Assembly (NCBI GenBank): GCA_021779095.1
Contig: JAJYBI010000009.1
Coordinates: 55,100-119,099 of the forward strand
Direction: 5' to 3'
Source of the DNA: Deltaproteobacteria bacterium
GTDB lineage: Bacteria; Desulfobacterota; Desulfuromonadia; Geobacterales; JAJYBI01
DNA length: 64,000 bases
This document shows, one piece after another, positions 18,234-26,907 of the stretch. The notes beneath the pieces are model-generated. The model ran no database searches and was not told where the DNA came from. It was given only the letters and a program-made list of their open reading frames with translations. A program made the translations under genes and the position numbers. The first letter of the stretch is position 1, and every line of letters begins with the position of its first letter.

Positions 18234-18884
18234 ATGTATATATTGTATTATACAAAAGCTTCAACAATGTCATTCGGAAGTTCTCAAAGTATCAACTTTG
18301 AATTTACCACAACACGGGATCGAGCTTTTCATTGTAAGTTAGAATCAATTTGTAAATATATTGATTCTTTTGGCGATAATTGGTCACGATTGAATTTGAA
18401 TTTCCTTCCAGACCAAGGATATCCTGCTATCAAGTTCAGGCTCAAACACCCTTCTGGCGAAACTGGTTTCGATATAGTAGATACACCCAATCAGATCTAC
18501 TCGAATTTTTTGCGGAACGCTTATATCCTATCAGATCAAGATAGCCTCCTTGTGCCACTGTCCGGATGTACAATGCTTGATACACGAGTTTTCGAAATGA
18601 GAGGTAGTATTGATCCAGTTATAACTTTTAATAACCCAGATCCATCTCTCAAAGCATTTCTGAAGGAAGCTAACGTAATAGATGGTGGTGTGAACATTGA
18701 ACACATCGCAAAATGTATAAATATGTGTGATGCTATTTCTGTTTGGAGTATGGCTTACGGAACCAATCCTGTTACGTTAACTAGAAATTCTAGCCAATTT
18801 ATTTCTTCGTTAAGGTTCTTGCTCAAGCAATCGGAAGTTGAACTTGCAGAGGTCGAAGATGAAAGTATGTTACCTGAGTGGTAG
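18234..18884 (+). CDS. hypothetical protein
   Basis: 216 aa from ATG 18234; a TTG at 18171 with GGAG only 3 nt upstream is the alternative and would add 21 residues. The protein is soluble with no signal or transmembrane helix. Beta-rich N-terminal part (FGSSQSINFEFTTTRD, RLNLNFLPDQGYPAIKFRLKHPS), helical C-terminal part from about 145. No motif recognised. AT-rich island gene; start uncertain. Confidence 0.6.
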   Translation: MYILYYTKASTMSFGSSQSINFEFTTTRDRAFHCKLESICKYIDSFGDNWSRLNLNFLPDQGYPAIKFRLKHPSGETGFDIVDTPNQIYSNFLRNAYILSDQDSLLVPLSGCTMLDTRVFEMRGSIDPVITFNNPDPSLKAFLKEANVIDGGVNIEHIAKCINMCDAISVWSMAYGTNPVTLTRNSSQFISSLRFLLKQSEVELAEVEDESMLPEW

Positions 18885-19064
18885 AAGGTTAATGGTAGGG
18901 CTTAGGCTGTAGGTTCGATCGTTAGACGTACGCATACTGGGTCGTGTCCAGGTCTCTCGAAAAATGATGAAATCCATCAAAACCGGTAGTTTCAAGTAAG
19001 AGAACAAATGATCCAAAACTTTTCTGCATATTCAGACTACACCATAAGAAGGGAAGAACCAGAA

Positions 19065-19118
19065 GGGTCAGGTCTACATTCTACATTTTCCATTTTGTGA
19101 AGAATGTAGACGCGACCC
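19065..19118. repeat. 54-bp REP-like palindrome, copy 2
   Basis: Identical in its 54-bp core to copy 1, with flanks CAGAA and CGAATAAT. An outer inverted pair GGGAAGA (19051-19057) / TCTTCCC extends the stem. It lies in the otherwise gene-free interval 18885-19203. Confidence 0.9.
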
Positions 19119-19203
19119 CGAATAATCTTCCCAAGAACGTTTGCCATAACGACCGGTAATGCGGTCCTGAAGATGACAGTTCAGTGATAATGGGGGGACT
19201 CAA

Positions 19204-19551
19204 ATGGGGCGTACACCTATAGCAATATTAAGCATTACTTTGTCAACCGTTATTAATTATTTTATTAATAAGCATGTTATGACAGAAAATATTGTTATTC
19301 AACTTAGATTTATAAATATTATTATTATAGTTTTAAGTTTTGTATGTTTATTCATAGGTATGCTGGTAAAAGCAAATTTACCAGACGATTTGGATTATAA
19401 AAGTTATAAATATTGGGCGCTAAAAGAATATATAAAAAATGAAAATGATAGATATAAAGTGTTTCTTGCAAAATTATACATACAAAACGACAAATTTGTA
19501 ACATTTGTTGCTGGATGGTTTATTGGTTATGTTTGTGCCAAATATTTATAA
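19204..19551 (+). CDS. small hypothetical membrane protein
   Basis: 115 aa; ATG behind GGGGGA. Two strong hydrophobic segments (about 5-22 and 35-53, INIIIIVLSFVCLFIGMLV), then a charged loop (DDLDYKSYKYWALKEYIKNENDRYK) and a weaker C-terminal helix (TFVAGWFIGYVCAKYL). Very AT-rich. No relation recognised. Confidence 0.6.
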   Translation: MGRTPIAILSITLSTVINYFINKHVMTENIVIQLRFINIIIIVLSFVCLFIGMLVKANLPDDLDYKSYKYWALKEYIKNENDRYKVFLAKLYIQNDKFVTFVAGWFIGYVCAKYL

Positions 19552-19698
19552 TACGTATTTTGTTCATATGACAATTATAAGCAAACATCTGTCATGAGCT
19601 GTACGTGACGCGAAAGTCAATACTGCCAGTAATGTTTAGGATTATTTATACAATAACTTTTAAATTTACCAATAATTCATAATGTTAGGAGGAATAAA

Positions 19699-20061
19699 AT
19701 GTCAAATGTTTCAGTATCTACACAGATGGCTGATTTTATGAATAACACGCAGGACTTACTTGGGTCATTAAAGACTGTTATTTCTAATAGTAGTGATATC
19801 GACTATACTCAAATTAATAGTATTATTTCAAGTGTATCAACAATAATATCTTATGCTTTAAAAGAAAACCCGCTTGCATCTGCTGCAACATTTTCCAGTA
19901 ATCTTAGCAATGCTTATTCTGACAGCCAAAAATTTACTGCTGCGCTTAATAGCAATAATACACATGACATGATCGTTTATGGTCTATCACTTGTTTCAGA
20001 CTGTGCAGCTGTAGAGGAAGCAGAAGGGTCAGGTCTACATTCTACATTTTTAATTTTGTGA
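19699..20061 (+). CDS. hypothetical protein, C-terminus formed by a REP element (probably truncated)
   Basis: 120 aa with a strong TTAGGAGGA site. Residues 1-105 are Ser/Asn/Thr-rich and helical (MADFMNNTQDLLGSLKTVI, INSIISSVSTIISYAL). The last codons (EAEGSGLHSTFLIL) come from the REP copy at 20026, and the stop lies inside that copy. The native C-terminus has therefore probably been lost or replaced. Function unknown; possibly the N-terminal part of a larger secreted or effector protein. Confidence 0.5.
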   Translation: MSNVSVSTQMADFMNNTQDLLGSLKTVISNSSDIDYTQINSIISSVSTIISYALKENPLASAATFSSNLSNAYSDSQKFTAALNSNNTHDMIVYGLSLVSDCAAVEEAEGSGLHSTFLIL

Positions 20062-20067
20062 AGAATG
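20026..20067. repeat. truncated REP-like palindrome, copy 3
   Basis: Left arm GGGTCAGGTCTACATTCT and loop are intact (loop reads ATTTTTAATTTTGTGA), but the right arm ends after AAGAATG, where the CCTTCTCGGG repeat begins at 20069. A recombination junction or partial deletion is implied. Confidence 0.85.
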
Positions 20068-20068
20068 G

Positions 20069-20313
20069 CCTTCTCGGGACGTTGTCATTTTGTCGAATCT
20101 AGTCGCGTAACCATTTGAAATAGGCAGGAAATGGTGCCATGAGTTGAACAGACCCACGCCAGCACACCTTGGGGCGTAAAGGGTGGCTTTGGGGTCAAGC
20201 CTGCAAAACTGCAAAAAAGTGAATAAGACCTTCTCGGGCACGTTGTTCATTTTGTCGCATCCAGTCACGTAACCATCTGAAACTGGTGGAGCATAGTGCC
20301 AACGGGTTGGAAT
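20069..20313. repeat. duplicated ~85-bp sequence at the right border of the island
   Basis: Copy 1 (20069-20150) and copy 2 (20229-20313) both run CCTTCTCGGG-(C)ACGTTGT-CATTTTGTCG ... CGTAACCAT-TGAAA ... GTGCCA and are about 160 bp apart. On the minus strand they read as similar peptides but neither begins nor ends a proper gene. The interval 20068-20376 holds no gene. Confidence 0.75.
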
Positions 20314-20376
20314 AAGAACAGAGGGGCACGGCGCGTGACGCCTGCTCACCCCGCCCGCCCCGAAAGGAGCCCACCG

Positions 20377-20868
20377 ATGACCGACCTTCAGGACCTGTTC
20401 GCATCCCTCCGCCGCAGCCCGGCCATCCTTGACGCGTTCGTCCGCACCATTCCGGAAGACCGCCTGGACATCCGCCGGGGCGATGGATTCTGGACCATCG
20501 CGGAGCATGTGAGCCACCTGGCCCAGGTGCAGCCCATGCTGCTGCAGCGAATGGAGCGCTTCCTGGTCGAGGAGGCGCCCGTGTTCGTACCCTACCTCCC
20601 CGGTGCCGGCGAGGACGAGCCGGCGACGCCGCCCCGCATGGAGATGGCGGCGGCGCTTGACCGGTTCGCCGACTACCGCGACCGCCAGCTTCGGTTGCTG
20701 GAGGCAGCCGGCGAGGCCGTCTGGCGCAAGGCGGCCACCCACCCGGAATACGAGGCGTATTCCCTCTACATCCTCACCCGCCACGCCCTGATGCACGACC
20801 ACTGGCACATGTACCGCATGGAGGAGCTGTGGCTTGCCAGGAACGCCTTTCTCACCAGGCTGGACTAA
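20377..20868 (+). CDS. DinB-like (DinB_2) family protein
   Basis: 163 aa from ATG 20377 (AAGGAG 7 nt upstream). Four-helix DinB fold signatures: FWTIAEHVSHLAQVQPML in helix 2 and ALMHDHWHMYRMEEL in helix 4, which supply the His triad for a metal. The family includes thiol transferases and DNA-damage-inducible proteins; the substrate here is unknown. GC-rich, so it is outside the island. Confidence 0.82.
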   Translation: MTDLQDLFASLRRSPAILDAFVRTIPEDRLDIRRGDGFWTIAEHVSHLAQVQPMLLQRMERFLVEEAPVFVPYLPGAGEDEPATPPRMEMAAALDRFADYRDRQLRLLEAAGEAVWRKAATHPEYEAYSLYILTRHALMHDHWHMYRMEELWLARNAFLTRLD

Positions 20869-21126
20869 TCCCCCTGCCCTGCCGCCCGGAACGTGTCCTG
20901 CGCCATCCTCGCCCCCATTACACGAAAATACCGGCTCGTGCCCCGCGCTACGGCGCAGGGAGCCGTGCCCGACAGCACCGGCGTCCTCCCCTTTATTGCA
21001 TTGTGAGAAAATTTTCGGGACAAATTCATGGACAAGACCGGAATAGACAGATAGGTTGACAACCATCCCGGCTAAACCGGCCTTTACATTCGGGCGGACG
21101 CCGACACTACATCCAAGAAGGTACGT

Positions 21127-22443
21127 ATGAACAAGCTGGTCCTGGCAAAATACATCGCCATCGTCGCCGTCATCGGCACAATCCTGTTTTATTTTTTCGG
21201 GCACGCCGCCCCTGCCGTGTTGCTCACCCCCGACGCCGGTCTGATCGGCGCCGGCCGGGTGCTCGACCTGAAGCTGGACGCGGGACGAGGGGTGCTGAAA
21301 GCGGTGACCGTTACCGCGGTACAGGGCGGGAAGACGGTCAGCGTCCTGACGAAACAGTATGCCACCGGGAGCCACCAGGCCGCGGAGTCGTTCAGCCTGG
21401 CGCAGGCCGGTCTGACGGACGGGGCGTTCACCCTGCAGGTCAGGGCGACCAGCTCCGCACCCGGTTTCGGCGCCGACCGGACCACCAGTCGGGACCTTCC
21501 GTTCACCCTGGATACCAGGCCGCTGGACGTGACCGTCGTGACCGTCGCCAACAACATCTACCAGGGCGGCGCGGGGCTGGTCGTCTACACCGCTTCCAAG
21601 GAGCTCGAAAAGTCCGGCGTCGTCTTCGGCGACCGGTTTTTCCCCGGCTACCGGCAGGGTGGGAATCAGTACGCCTGCCTCTTCTCCTTCCCCTTCGACA
21701 TGGCCCCCGCCGCGTTCGTGCCGAAGGTAATCGCGGTGGACAAGGCCGGCAACGAGCGGCTCACGGGAATCTACTATCACATGATCCCCAAGACCTTTTC
21801 GACCGACCGGATCAACCTGACCGACAGCTACCTGGACAAGATCGCCGGCGAGTTCAGGGACAGGTACCCGGAGGCGAAAACACCACTGGAGATATTCCTC
21901 AAGGCGAACCGTGACGAGAGGGGACGGGACTGCAAGCTGATCGGCGACTCCAGCCGGAAGAGCTCGCCACTGCCGCTCTGGCAGGGGGCATTTCTGCGCA
22001 TGCCGAGAACCGCACCGCTCGGCGGGTTTGCCCAGGCCCGCACCTATATCTACCAGGGGAAAGCGGTCGATCTTGAGACGCATCACGGCTTCGATCTGGC
22101 ATCGGTGGCCCACGCCGACGTGCCGGCCGCCAACAGCGGCACCGTCGTCCATGCCGGCGACCTTGGCATCTACGGCCAGTGCGTCATCATCGACCACGGG
22201 CTGGGGCTGCAGTCCATCTACGGGCACCTGAGCCGGATCGGCGTCAAGCCGGGCGATCACGTGGAAAAAGGTCAGATCATCGGCAGTACCGGTGCCACCG
22301 GCATGGCCGGCGGGGATCACCTGCATTTCGAGATGACGATCTCCGGGCAGCCGGTCAACCCGGTCGAGTGGTGGGATGCCCACTGGGTGCAGGACAATAT
22401 CACGCGCAAGCTCGAACTGGTCAAGGCGGCCGGGGCACGATAA
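21127..22443 (+). CDS. M23-family metalloendopeptidase, membrane-anchored
   Basis: 438 aa. N-terminal helix (about 7-27) exports or anchors it. A long beta-rich region (30-270) precedes the LytM/M23 domain (about 310-420): HHGFDLA supplies the first zinc His and Asp, and HLHFEM the second pair, with IDHGLGLQSIYGHLS between. It would cut peptidoglycan peptides in the periplasm. Start ATG 21127 follows AAGGTACGT. Standalone gene, ending in the terminator at 22569. Confidence 0.9.
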   Translation: MNKLVLAKYIAIVAVIGTILFYFFGHAAPAVLLTPDAGLIGAGRVLDLKLDAGRGVLKAVTVTAVQGGKTVSVLTKQYATGSHQAAESFSLAQAGLTDGAFTLQVRATSSAPGFGADRTTSRDLPFTLDTRPLDVTVVTVANNIYQGGAGLVVYTASKELEKSGVVFGDRFFPGYRQGGNQYACLFSFPFDMAPAAFVPKVIAVDKAGNERLTGIYYHMIPKTFSTDRINLTDSYLDKIAGEFRDRYPEAKTPLEIFLKANRDERGRDCKLIGDSSRKSSPLPLWQGAFLRMPRTAPLGGFAQARTYIYQGKAVDLETHHGFDLASVAHADVPAANSGTVVHAGDLGIYGQCVIIDHGLGLQSIYGHLSRIGVKPGDHVEKGQIIGSTGATGMAGGDHLHFEMTISGQPVNPVEWWDAHWVQDNITRKLELVKAAGAR

Positions 22444-22568
22444 ACCCTCGGATGCAAGACTTTGATCCCGTGGCGTTCGTTGCGGCGTTGTGTCACCAAC
22501 GGCTGCGTTTGGGATAATCAGCGGTTGGTTCGAACGACGGGGGCACTCCACTCCCCCGCCGGAACAAC

Positions 22569-22600
22569 AAACGCCCCGCCGGTTCACCGGCGGGGCGTTT
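22569..22600. terminator. bidirectional terminator
   Basis: AAACGCCCCGCCGG (22569-22582) pairs perfectly with CCGGCGGGGCGTTT (22587-22600), with A/T runs on both sides. It lies between the M23 gene (+) and the lipoprotein gene (-), so it serves both. Confidence 0.9.
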
Positions 22601-22718
22601 CGTTTCCGATCGATGCTGCAAGGTCTACCGTGATGCGCACCTGTCCTTCATGGTGCCGCTCTCCCCGGCCGAAGGCGCAGTCGGGCTGAAGAGCCTCTCA
22701 CTTCTGCAGGCCGCGCAC

Positions 22719-24557
22719 CTACTGATACATCCACGATGTTGCCACGGTCCTGCCGAATGCATCCGTCGCACGCACGTCCAGATACCCCGTTCCGCTCGTC
22801 GGTGCGCTCCCCGTCGGAGCGGTCATACCCATGGTCGCCGACGTACCGTTCATGGGAATCCCCAGGACCGTTTCATCGCCGAACGTACTGCTCGAAATGC
22901 TGAACTTTGCATCCATCATGGTTACCGGCAGTCCCGTGGGCGTCGTGTAGGCAAACGGCATCGTCAGCATCCCGCTCCCCCCCATCATCCCCATCATGTT
23001 ACTCATCATGGTCGAGAAGGCGTGGGTCGCAAGGTTGCCCGCGGGGGTGACGGCAGGATACAGGCCGGAGGTTGCCGCAGCCTCCGTGCCCGTGAGGCAT
23101 CGCCTTGCAAAGGTCATGACCCGCTGCTCCACCGGGTTGTTGCGCGGCGGAAGCGAACTGTAGAAGGTAAAGGTGAACGGTGCATTGTCCGCCATCAACG
23201 CTATGTTGCCGTCGCTCATCGGATAGAACTTGTCGCCCTTGCCGGGGAGCGTTGCATCCGGCGTCTGCAGCATGAATATGGTCGGATCCGCGCTGTCCTT
23301 GATCATCTCGATGCCTCCCCCGGGGAGGCCGGTACCGGTTATCACGGCGGCCTTGAACGCATTCCCCGGGTCGGACATGTCGAAGTGGATCCCCGCCTGG
23401 GTCCGGGTACCGGTGGCGGTCTGCCATTGCTGGTTCAGCATGGAGTTGGCCATGAAGGACCTGTGTCCGTTGCCGGTGATCTGCCACTGGTTGCCGGCGT
23501 TCTTCTTCATCACGAACTCGTCCGAAAACGTCGCATTGGACATGACGGCCGCCCCATCGGACAACCGCATCCGGAACGAGACGATATAGCCTCCCCCCGC
23601 CCCGTTCCCCATGAAGGTAACGCCGGTCATCTGGCTGATCGTTCTGCCGTTGAGGAACGAGCCGATCCCGGTGCGGACCATCTCCATCTGCTGGGTCCTG
23701 GTCCTGCCGTCATTAAGGCCGAATCCGGGGTCCGCGGCGAAATACGGGTCGAGATCGGTCGTCGTGACCGCAGCCCCCTTGTTGAGGGCGCCGCCCAGAT
23801 TTGTCAGCATGGCGGCGATGTTCTGCATATCGGTCGGCAGGGTGCCGTTGCTGACCGCCGCAACGGCCGCAGGAGGGGTCGAGCCCATCATCTGGGCGCG
23901 CGTTGCGGCCCCCAGGACGACCCCGGATGTACCCGACGTCTTGTCGACGACCGTCATCGTTCCCGAGCCCGTGTCGATGCTCATCCGCACGACATCGAAG
24001 ACCGCATCCAGCCCCGTATGGTTGGCACTGTAACTGCCGGTGACGGGGTTGACGGTTGTGGCGCCGAACTGGTTCAGGATGTTGGTCATCATGACCCGCA
24101 TGTTCGTGGTGGCCGTATTCATCGCCGGCAGGGTCATGGCCGGTGCATAGGTCGCCGGTGCGTTGTAGGCGGTCGCCGGATCGTTGACCCCGGCGACCGC
24201 GGCGCACACGACATTCGACATCGGGTTGATGTTGGCGGTACCAGCAGCGAGGGCGAACGAGTACATGGTGTACCCGGTCCCTCCGGCAGTCCCGTCCGCC
24301 TTGAGGAAGAACGGCGGCCTCATGTTGGAGACGTCGAAGGAAAAGCTCCCATCGGCGTTGAGGGTCTTCGGCGCCCCCGGGGCGGCTGTTCCGTTTTGAT
24401 CCACCAGTGAAACCTGCCCGGTCAGCGGCGCCCCCGCCGCTGCGACACCGGATACCGTCGGAGTCGTCGACGATCCTCCACCACCGCAACCGGAGAACAG
24501 AAGCGTCCCGACTGCCAGCGCTGCCAACACCAACATCCTGCCGATCTTCGTGCCCAT
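22719..24557 (-). CDS. large secreted lipoprotein
   Basis: 612 aa from ATG 24557, chosen for the AGGAGG site in front of it. Signal peptide with lipobox FSGC followed by GGGGSS, so an outer-membrane lipoprotein. An Ig-like segment (about 30-85, GVAAAGAPLTGQVSLVDQNG ... DGSFSFDVS) resembles carboxypeptidase-regulatory-like domains, followed by a long Met/Thr/Asn-rich body with no known enzyme motif. Near the C-terminus FSTMMSNMMGMMGGSGM is strikingly Met-rich. Function unknown; surface or metal-binding role is conceivable. Confidence 0.78.
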   Translation of the reverse strand: MGTKIGRMLVLAALAVGTLLFSGCGGGGSSTTPTVSGVAAAGAPLTGQVSLVDQNGTAAPGAPKTLNADGSFSFDVSNMRPPFFLKADGTAGGTGYTMYSFALAAGTANINPMSNVVCAAVAGVNDPATAYNAPATYAPAMTLPAMNTATTNMRVMMTNILNQFGATTVNPVTGSYSANHTGLDAVFDVVRMSIDTGSGTMTVVDKTSGTSGVVLGAATRAQMMGSTPPAAVAAVSNGTLPTDMQNIAAMLTNLGGALNKGAAVTTTDLDPYFAADPGFGLNDGRTRTQQMEMVRTGIGSFLNGRTISQMTGVTFMGNGAGGGYIVSFRMRLSDGAAVMSNATFSDEFVMKKNAGNQWQITGNGHRSFMANSMLNQQWQTATGTRTQAGIHFDMSDPGNAFKAAVITGTGLPGGGIEMIKDSADPTIFMLQTPDATLPGKGDKFYPMSDGNIALMADNAPFTFTFYSSLPPRNNPVEQRVMTFARRCLTGTEAAATSGLYPAVTPAGNLATHAFSTMMSNMMGMMGGSGMLTMPFAYTTPTGLPVTMMDAKFSISSSTFGDETVLGIPMNGTSATMGMTAPTGSAPTSGTGYLDVRATDAFGRTVATSWMYQ

Positions 24558-24778
24558 GCTCTGCCTCCTTTTGCGCATGCTCGTTCCGTTACCGATCACA
24601 ACCCGAATCCGTCAGTACAATTAGAGCATTTCAACTTTTTGAGTATAGCCCCCGGAGGGGCGTTGTCAAAGGCAGACAAGCGCAACCGGATGCGGCATAG
24701 TGAGAACCCCGTAGTCCGTCGTCTCCGGTAACGGGGTGTCTTGTGTCATATCATCATGCCCGTCCCTCCCCATAACGG

Positions 24779-24811
24779 AAAACGCCCCGCCGGTCTCCCG
24801 GCGGGGCGTTT
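24779..24811 (-). terminator. terminator of the CoA-transferase gene
   Basis: AAACGCCCCGCCGG (ending 24793) and CCGGCGGGGCGTTT (24798-24811) form a stem identical in sequence to the one at 22569, and the flank GATCAATGCTGCA is nearly shared too, which indicates a local duplication. It follows the stop at 24835 on the minus strand. Confidence 0.88.
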
Positions 24812-24834
24812 CACTGCCACGATCAATGCTGCAT

Positions 24835-26433
24835 CTAGTTTTCGAGCAGATCGACCTTGATGTCCCAGTTCTTGATCTTCATGGTGCCGTTGCGCTCCAG
24901 GTTGAGGTGCATCTTGAAGGCGCGGTCCCACAGCTGCGGCTCGTGCCCCACGTTGCGGCGCAGGCAGTCGGCCTTGGCCATCTCGTAGTACTCGGTGAGA
25001 ATGTCCTTGTAGTCCGGATGGGCGCACTTCTCGATGATGACCTTGGCGCGGTCGCGCGGGCAGAGGCCGCGGACGTCGGCCAGCCCCTGCTCGGTGATGA
25101 GGACGTCGAGGTCGTGCTCGGTGTGGTCGATGTGCGAGCAGTGCGGCACGACGCAGGAGATACCCGTCGGGTCGGTCTTGGACGGCCGGCTGGACGGGGT
25201 ATGCATCATCTTCAGGAAGCCGTTCCGGAGGAAGTCGCCGGAACCGCCGAGGCCGTTGATCATCCGGGTGCCGCCGACGAGCGTCGAGTTGGCGTGGGCG
25301 TAGATGTCGATCTCCACCGGCGTGTTCATGGCGATGCACCCCAGGCGGCGGATCGGCTCCGGTGCGTTGGAGATGGAGAGCGGCCGGAGGGTGATCTTGT
25401 CGAAGTACTTGTCCCAGTTCTCGAAGAAGCGCGGGAAGCCCGGGTTCTCGGAAAGGGAGAGGGAGCAGGAGGAGGCGAAGTCCAGCTTGCCCGAGTCGAA
25501 CAGGTCGAGCATGGTATCCTGGAGCACCTCGGTGTAGACGGAGAGGTTGTAGAACGGGCCCTTGGCCAGGCCGCCGATGACGGCGTTGGCGATGGAACCG
25601 ACCCCCGACTGGATCGGGAGCAGGTTGTCGGGGAGCCGCCCCATCTTCACCTCGTGGGAGAAGAAGTCGATGATGTGGTTGGCGATCGCCTCGGAGGTGT
25701 CGTCCTGCTCGGAGAAGGCGCGCCCCTTGTCGCGGTACTTGCTTTCCACCACGGCGATGATCTTGGAGGGGTCGCACGGGACGTAGGTGGTGCCGATGCG
25801 GGAGTTGGCCTTGGTGATGTTGAACACCTGCCGGTTCGGCGGATGGTTGGCGACGACGATGTCATGGATACCTTCGAAGGAGGGCTCCCCGGTGTTCACC
25901 TCGACGATGATCTTGTCGCAGATCATGAGAATCTCGGGGATGACGCCGCAGGAGGTGGTGGGCACCAGGCCGCCGTCCTCGGTGATGGCGGAGACCTCGA
26001 TGATGGCCAGGTCGAGCTTGCCGCTCTCGGTGTCCTTGGTGTAGAAACCGTAGCCCAGGTCCTGGGCGAAGAGGGAGAGGTGCTTGTCGCCCATCCTGAT
26101 CCGGCCGGCGTTGATCCCGGCGGCGATGTCCTTGCCGGTCTGGTACGGCCAGCGGCGGTCGATCATGTCCAGGGAGGCCCAGCGGTTTTCCGTCTCGGCC
26201 CCCACTGAAGCACCGATGAACAGGTTGAACTTCAGCTTGCCCTGCAGGTTGTTCTTCTCCACATGGTCGGCCAGGGCGATGGGCACCGCCTTCGGGTAGC
26301 CCGCCGGGGTGAAGCCGGACCAGCCCAGGTTCATGCCGGGCTTGAAGAACTGGATCGTCTCCTCGGCGGTCATGACCTTGCTCAGAAGCGACTTGTGGCG
26401 GATACGATCTTGCAGGGTACCATACTCAGACAT
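24835..26433 (-). CDS. acetyl-CoA hydrolase/transferase family, probable succinyl-CoA:acetate CoA-transferase
   Basis: 532 aa. Two-domain class I CoA-transferase: LGWSGFTPAGYPKAVP near the start, IGASVGAETENRW, PIQSGVGSIANAVIGGL, and YTEVLQD, whose Glu is the probable acyl-thioester nucleophile; C-terminal CVVPHCSHIDHTEHDLDVLITEQGLADVRGLCPRDRA. In Geobacter relatives this enzyme couples acetate activation to the TCA cycle by swapping CoA between succinate and acetate. Strictly, hydrolase versus transferase activity cannot be separated by sequence alone. An upstream palindrome suggests GntR-type control. Confidence 0.88.
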   Translation of the reverse strand: MSEYGTLQDRIRHKSLLSKVMTAEETIQFFKPGMNLGWSGFTPAGYPKAVPIALADHVEKNNLQGKLKFNLFIGASVGAETENRWASLDMIDRRWPYQTGKDIAAGINAGRIRMGDKHLSLFAQDLGYGFYTKDTESGKLDLAIIEVSAITEDGGLVPTTSCGVIPEILMICDKIIVEVNTGEPSFEGIHDIVVANHPPNRQVFNITKANSRIGTTYVPCDPSKIIAVVESKYRDKGRAFSEQDDTSEAIANHIIDFFSHEVKMGRLPDNLLPIQSGVGSIANAVIGGLAKGPFYNLSVYTEVLQDTMLDLFDSGKLDFASSCSLSLSENPGFPRFFENWDKYFDKITLRPLSISNAPEPIRRLGCIAMNTPVEIDIYAHANSTLVGGTRMINGLGGSGDFLRNGFLKMMHTPSSRPSKTDPTGISCVVPHCSHIDHTEHDLDVLITEQGLADVRGLCPRDRAKVIIEKCAHPDYKDILTEYYEMAKADCLRRNVGHEPQLWDRAFKMHLNLERNGTMKIKNWDIKVDLLEN

Positions 26434-26537
26434 GTGCTACCTCCCGTTTTGTAATTATGTTTACCGCCGGAATCTCTTAGCCGACCTGCGCCAAACGTCG
26501 CGGACGCCCGCCCGACGCCTGCGGCATGGCATAAAAA

Positions 26538-26554
26538 CTGTATAATGTATACAG
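26538..26554. promoter_or_regulatory. candidate operator palindrome upstream of the CoA-transferase gene
   Basis: CTGTATAATGTATACAG: 7-bp perfect arms around ATG, about 105 nt before the start at 26433. The TGTATAC-type core resembles GntR-family operators. It overlaps TATA-like hexamers readable on either strand. Confidence 0.45.
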
Positions 26555-26854
26555 AATCAGTAGAACCGGATTCTACTCAAGCGAATACACCAAGTCAAGA
26601 CAAAATACCGGCGGCAAAGTAAATGCGGGAACTGTCGTACAAATCGACACATGCTTTTCGCCTGTCGGGTCGCTTCCGACATGGCTGAAGTACCGGGATC
26701 TATCGGGAACGTGCGGAACGTGCCGCAGGGATGACACATACTCCGTCAGGCAGAAAGAGGAGGGGCAACTGCGCAGGGGGAGAGATAAACGGAACGTACT
26801 ATGACGGGTGCAGCAAATTGGAAGATGAGCAGATTCGGGCACATGCCGGGCCGG
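26555..26854. other. gene-free interval
   Basis: Open frames here on the minus strand (Ser/Arg/Cys-rich, no ribosome site) look like chance. No RNA gene or repeat seen apart from the operator on the left and the hairpin on the right. Confidence 0.5.
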
Positions 26855-26883
26855 CCAGCTCCCGGCAGAGGCCGGGAGGCTGG
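26855..26883 (-). terminator. GC-rich hairpin after the small secreted gene
   Basis: CCAGCTCCCGG (26855-26865) pairs with CCGGGAGGCTGG (26872-26883), one bulge. It lies 25 nt beyond the stop at 26908; there is no T run, so termination is uncertain. Confidence 0.5.
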
Positions 26884-26907
26884 CTGCAGCACGTGACCAC
26901 CATCCAG

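Noticed and set aside
18890..18960. Possible tRNA (GGTTCGATC-like T-arm)
   Set aside because: No acceptor stem or anticodon arm pairs at proper distances.
14855..20320. Integron cassette array
   Set aside because: Same-strand unknown genes separated by palindromes suggested it, but the repeats lack attC core sites (RYYYAAC/GTTRRRY in the right places) and there is no integrase; they fit REP elements better.
26557..26842. Minus-strand ORFs of 60-89 codons upstream of the CoA-transferase gene
   Set aside because: Ser/Arg/Cys-rich, no ribosome site, no recognisable domain.
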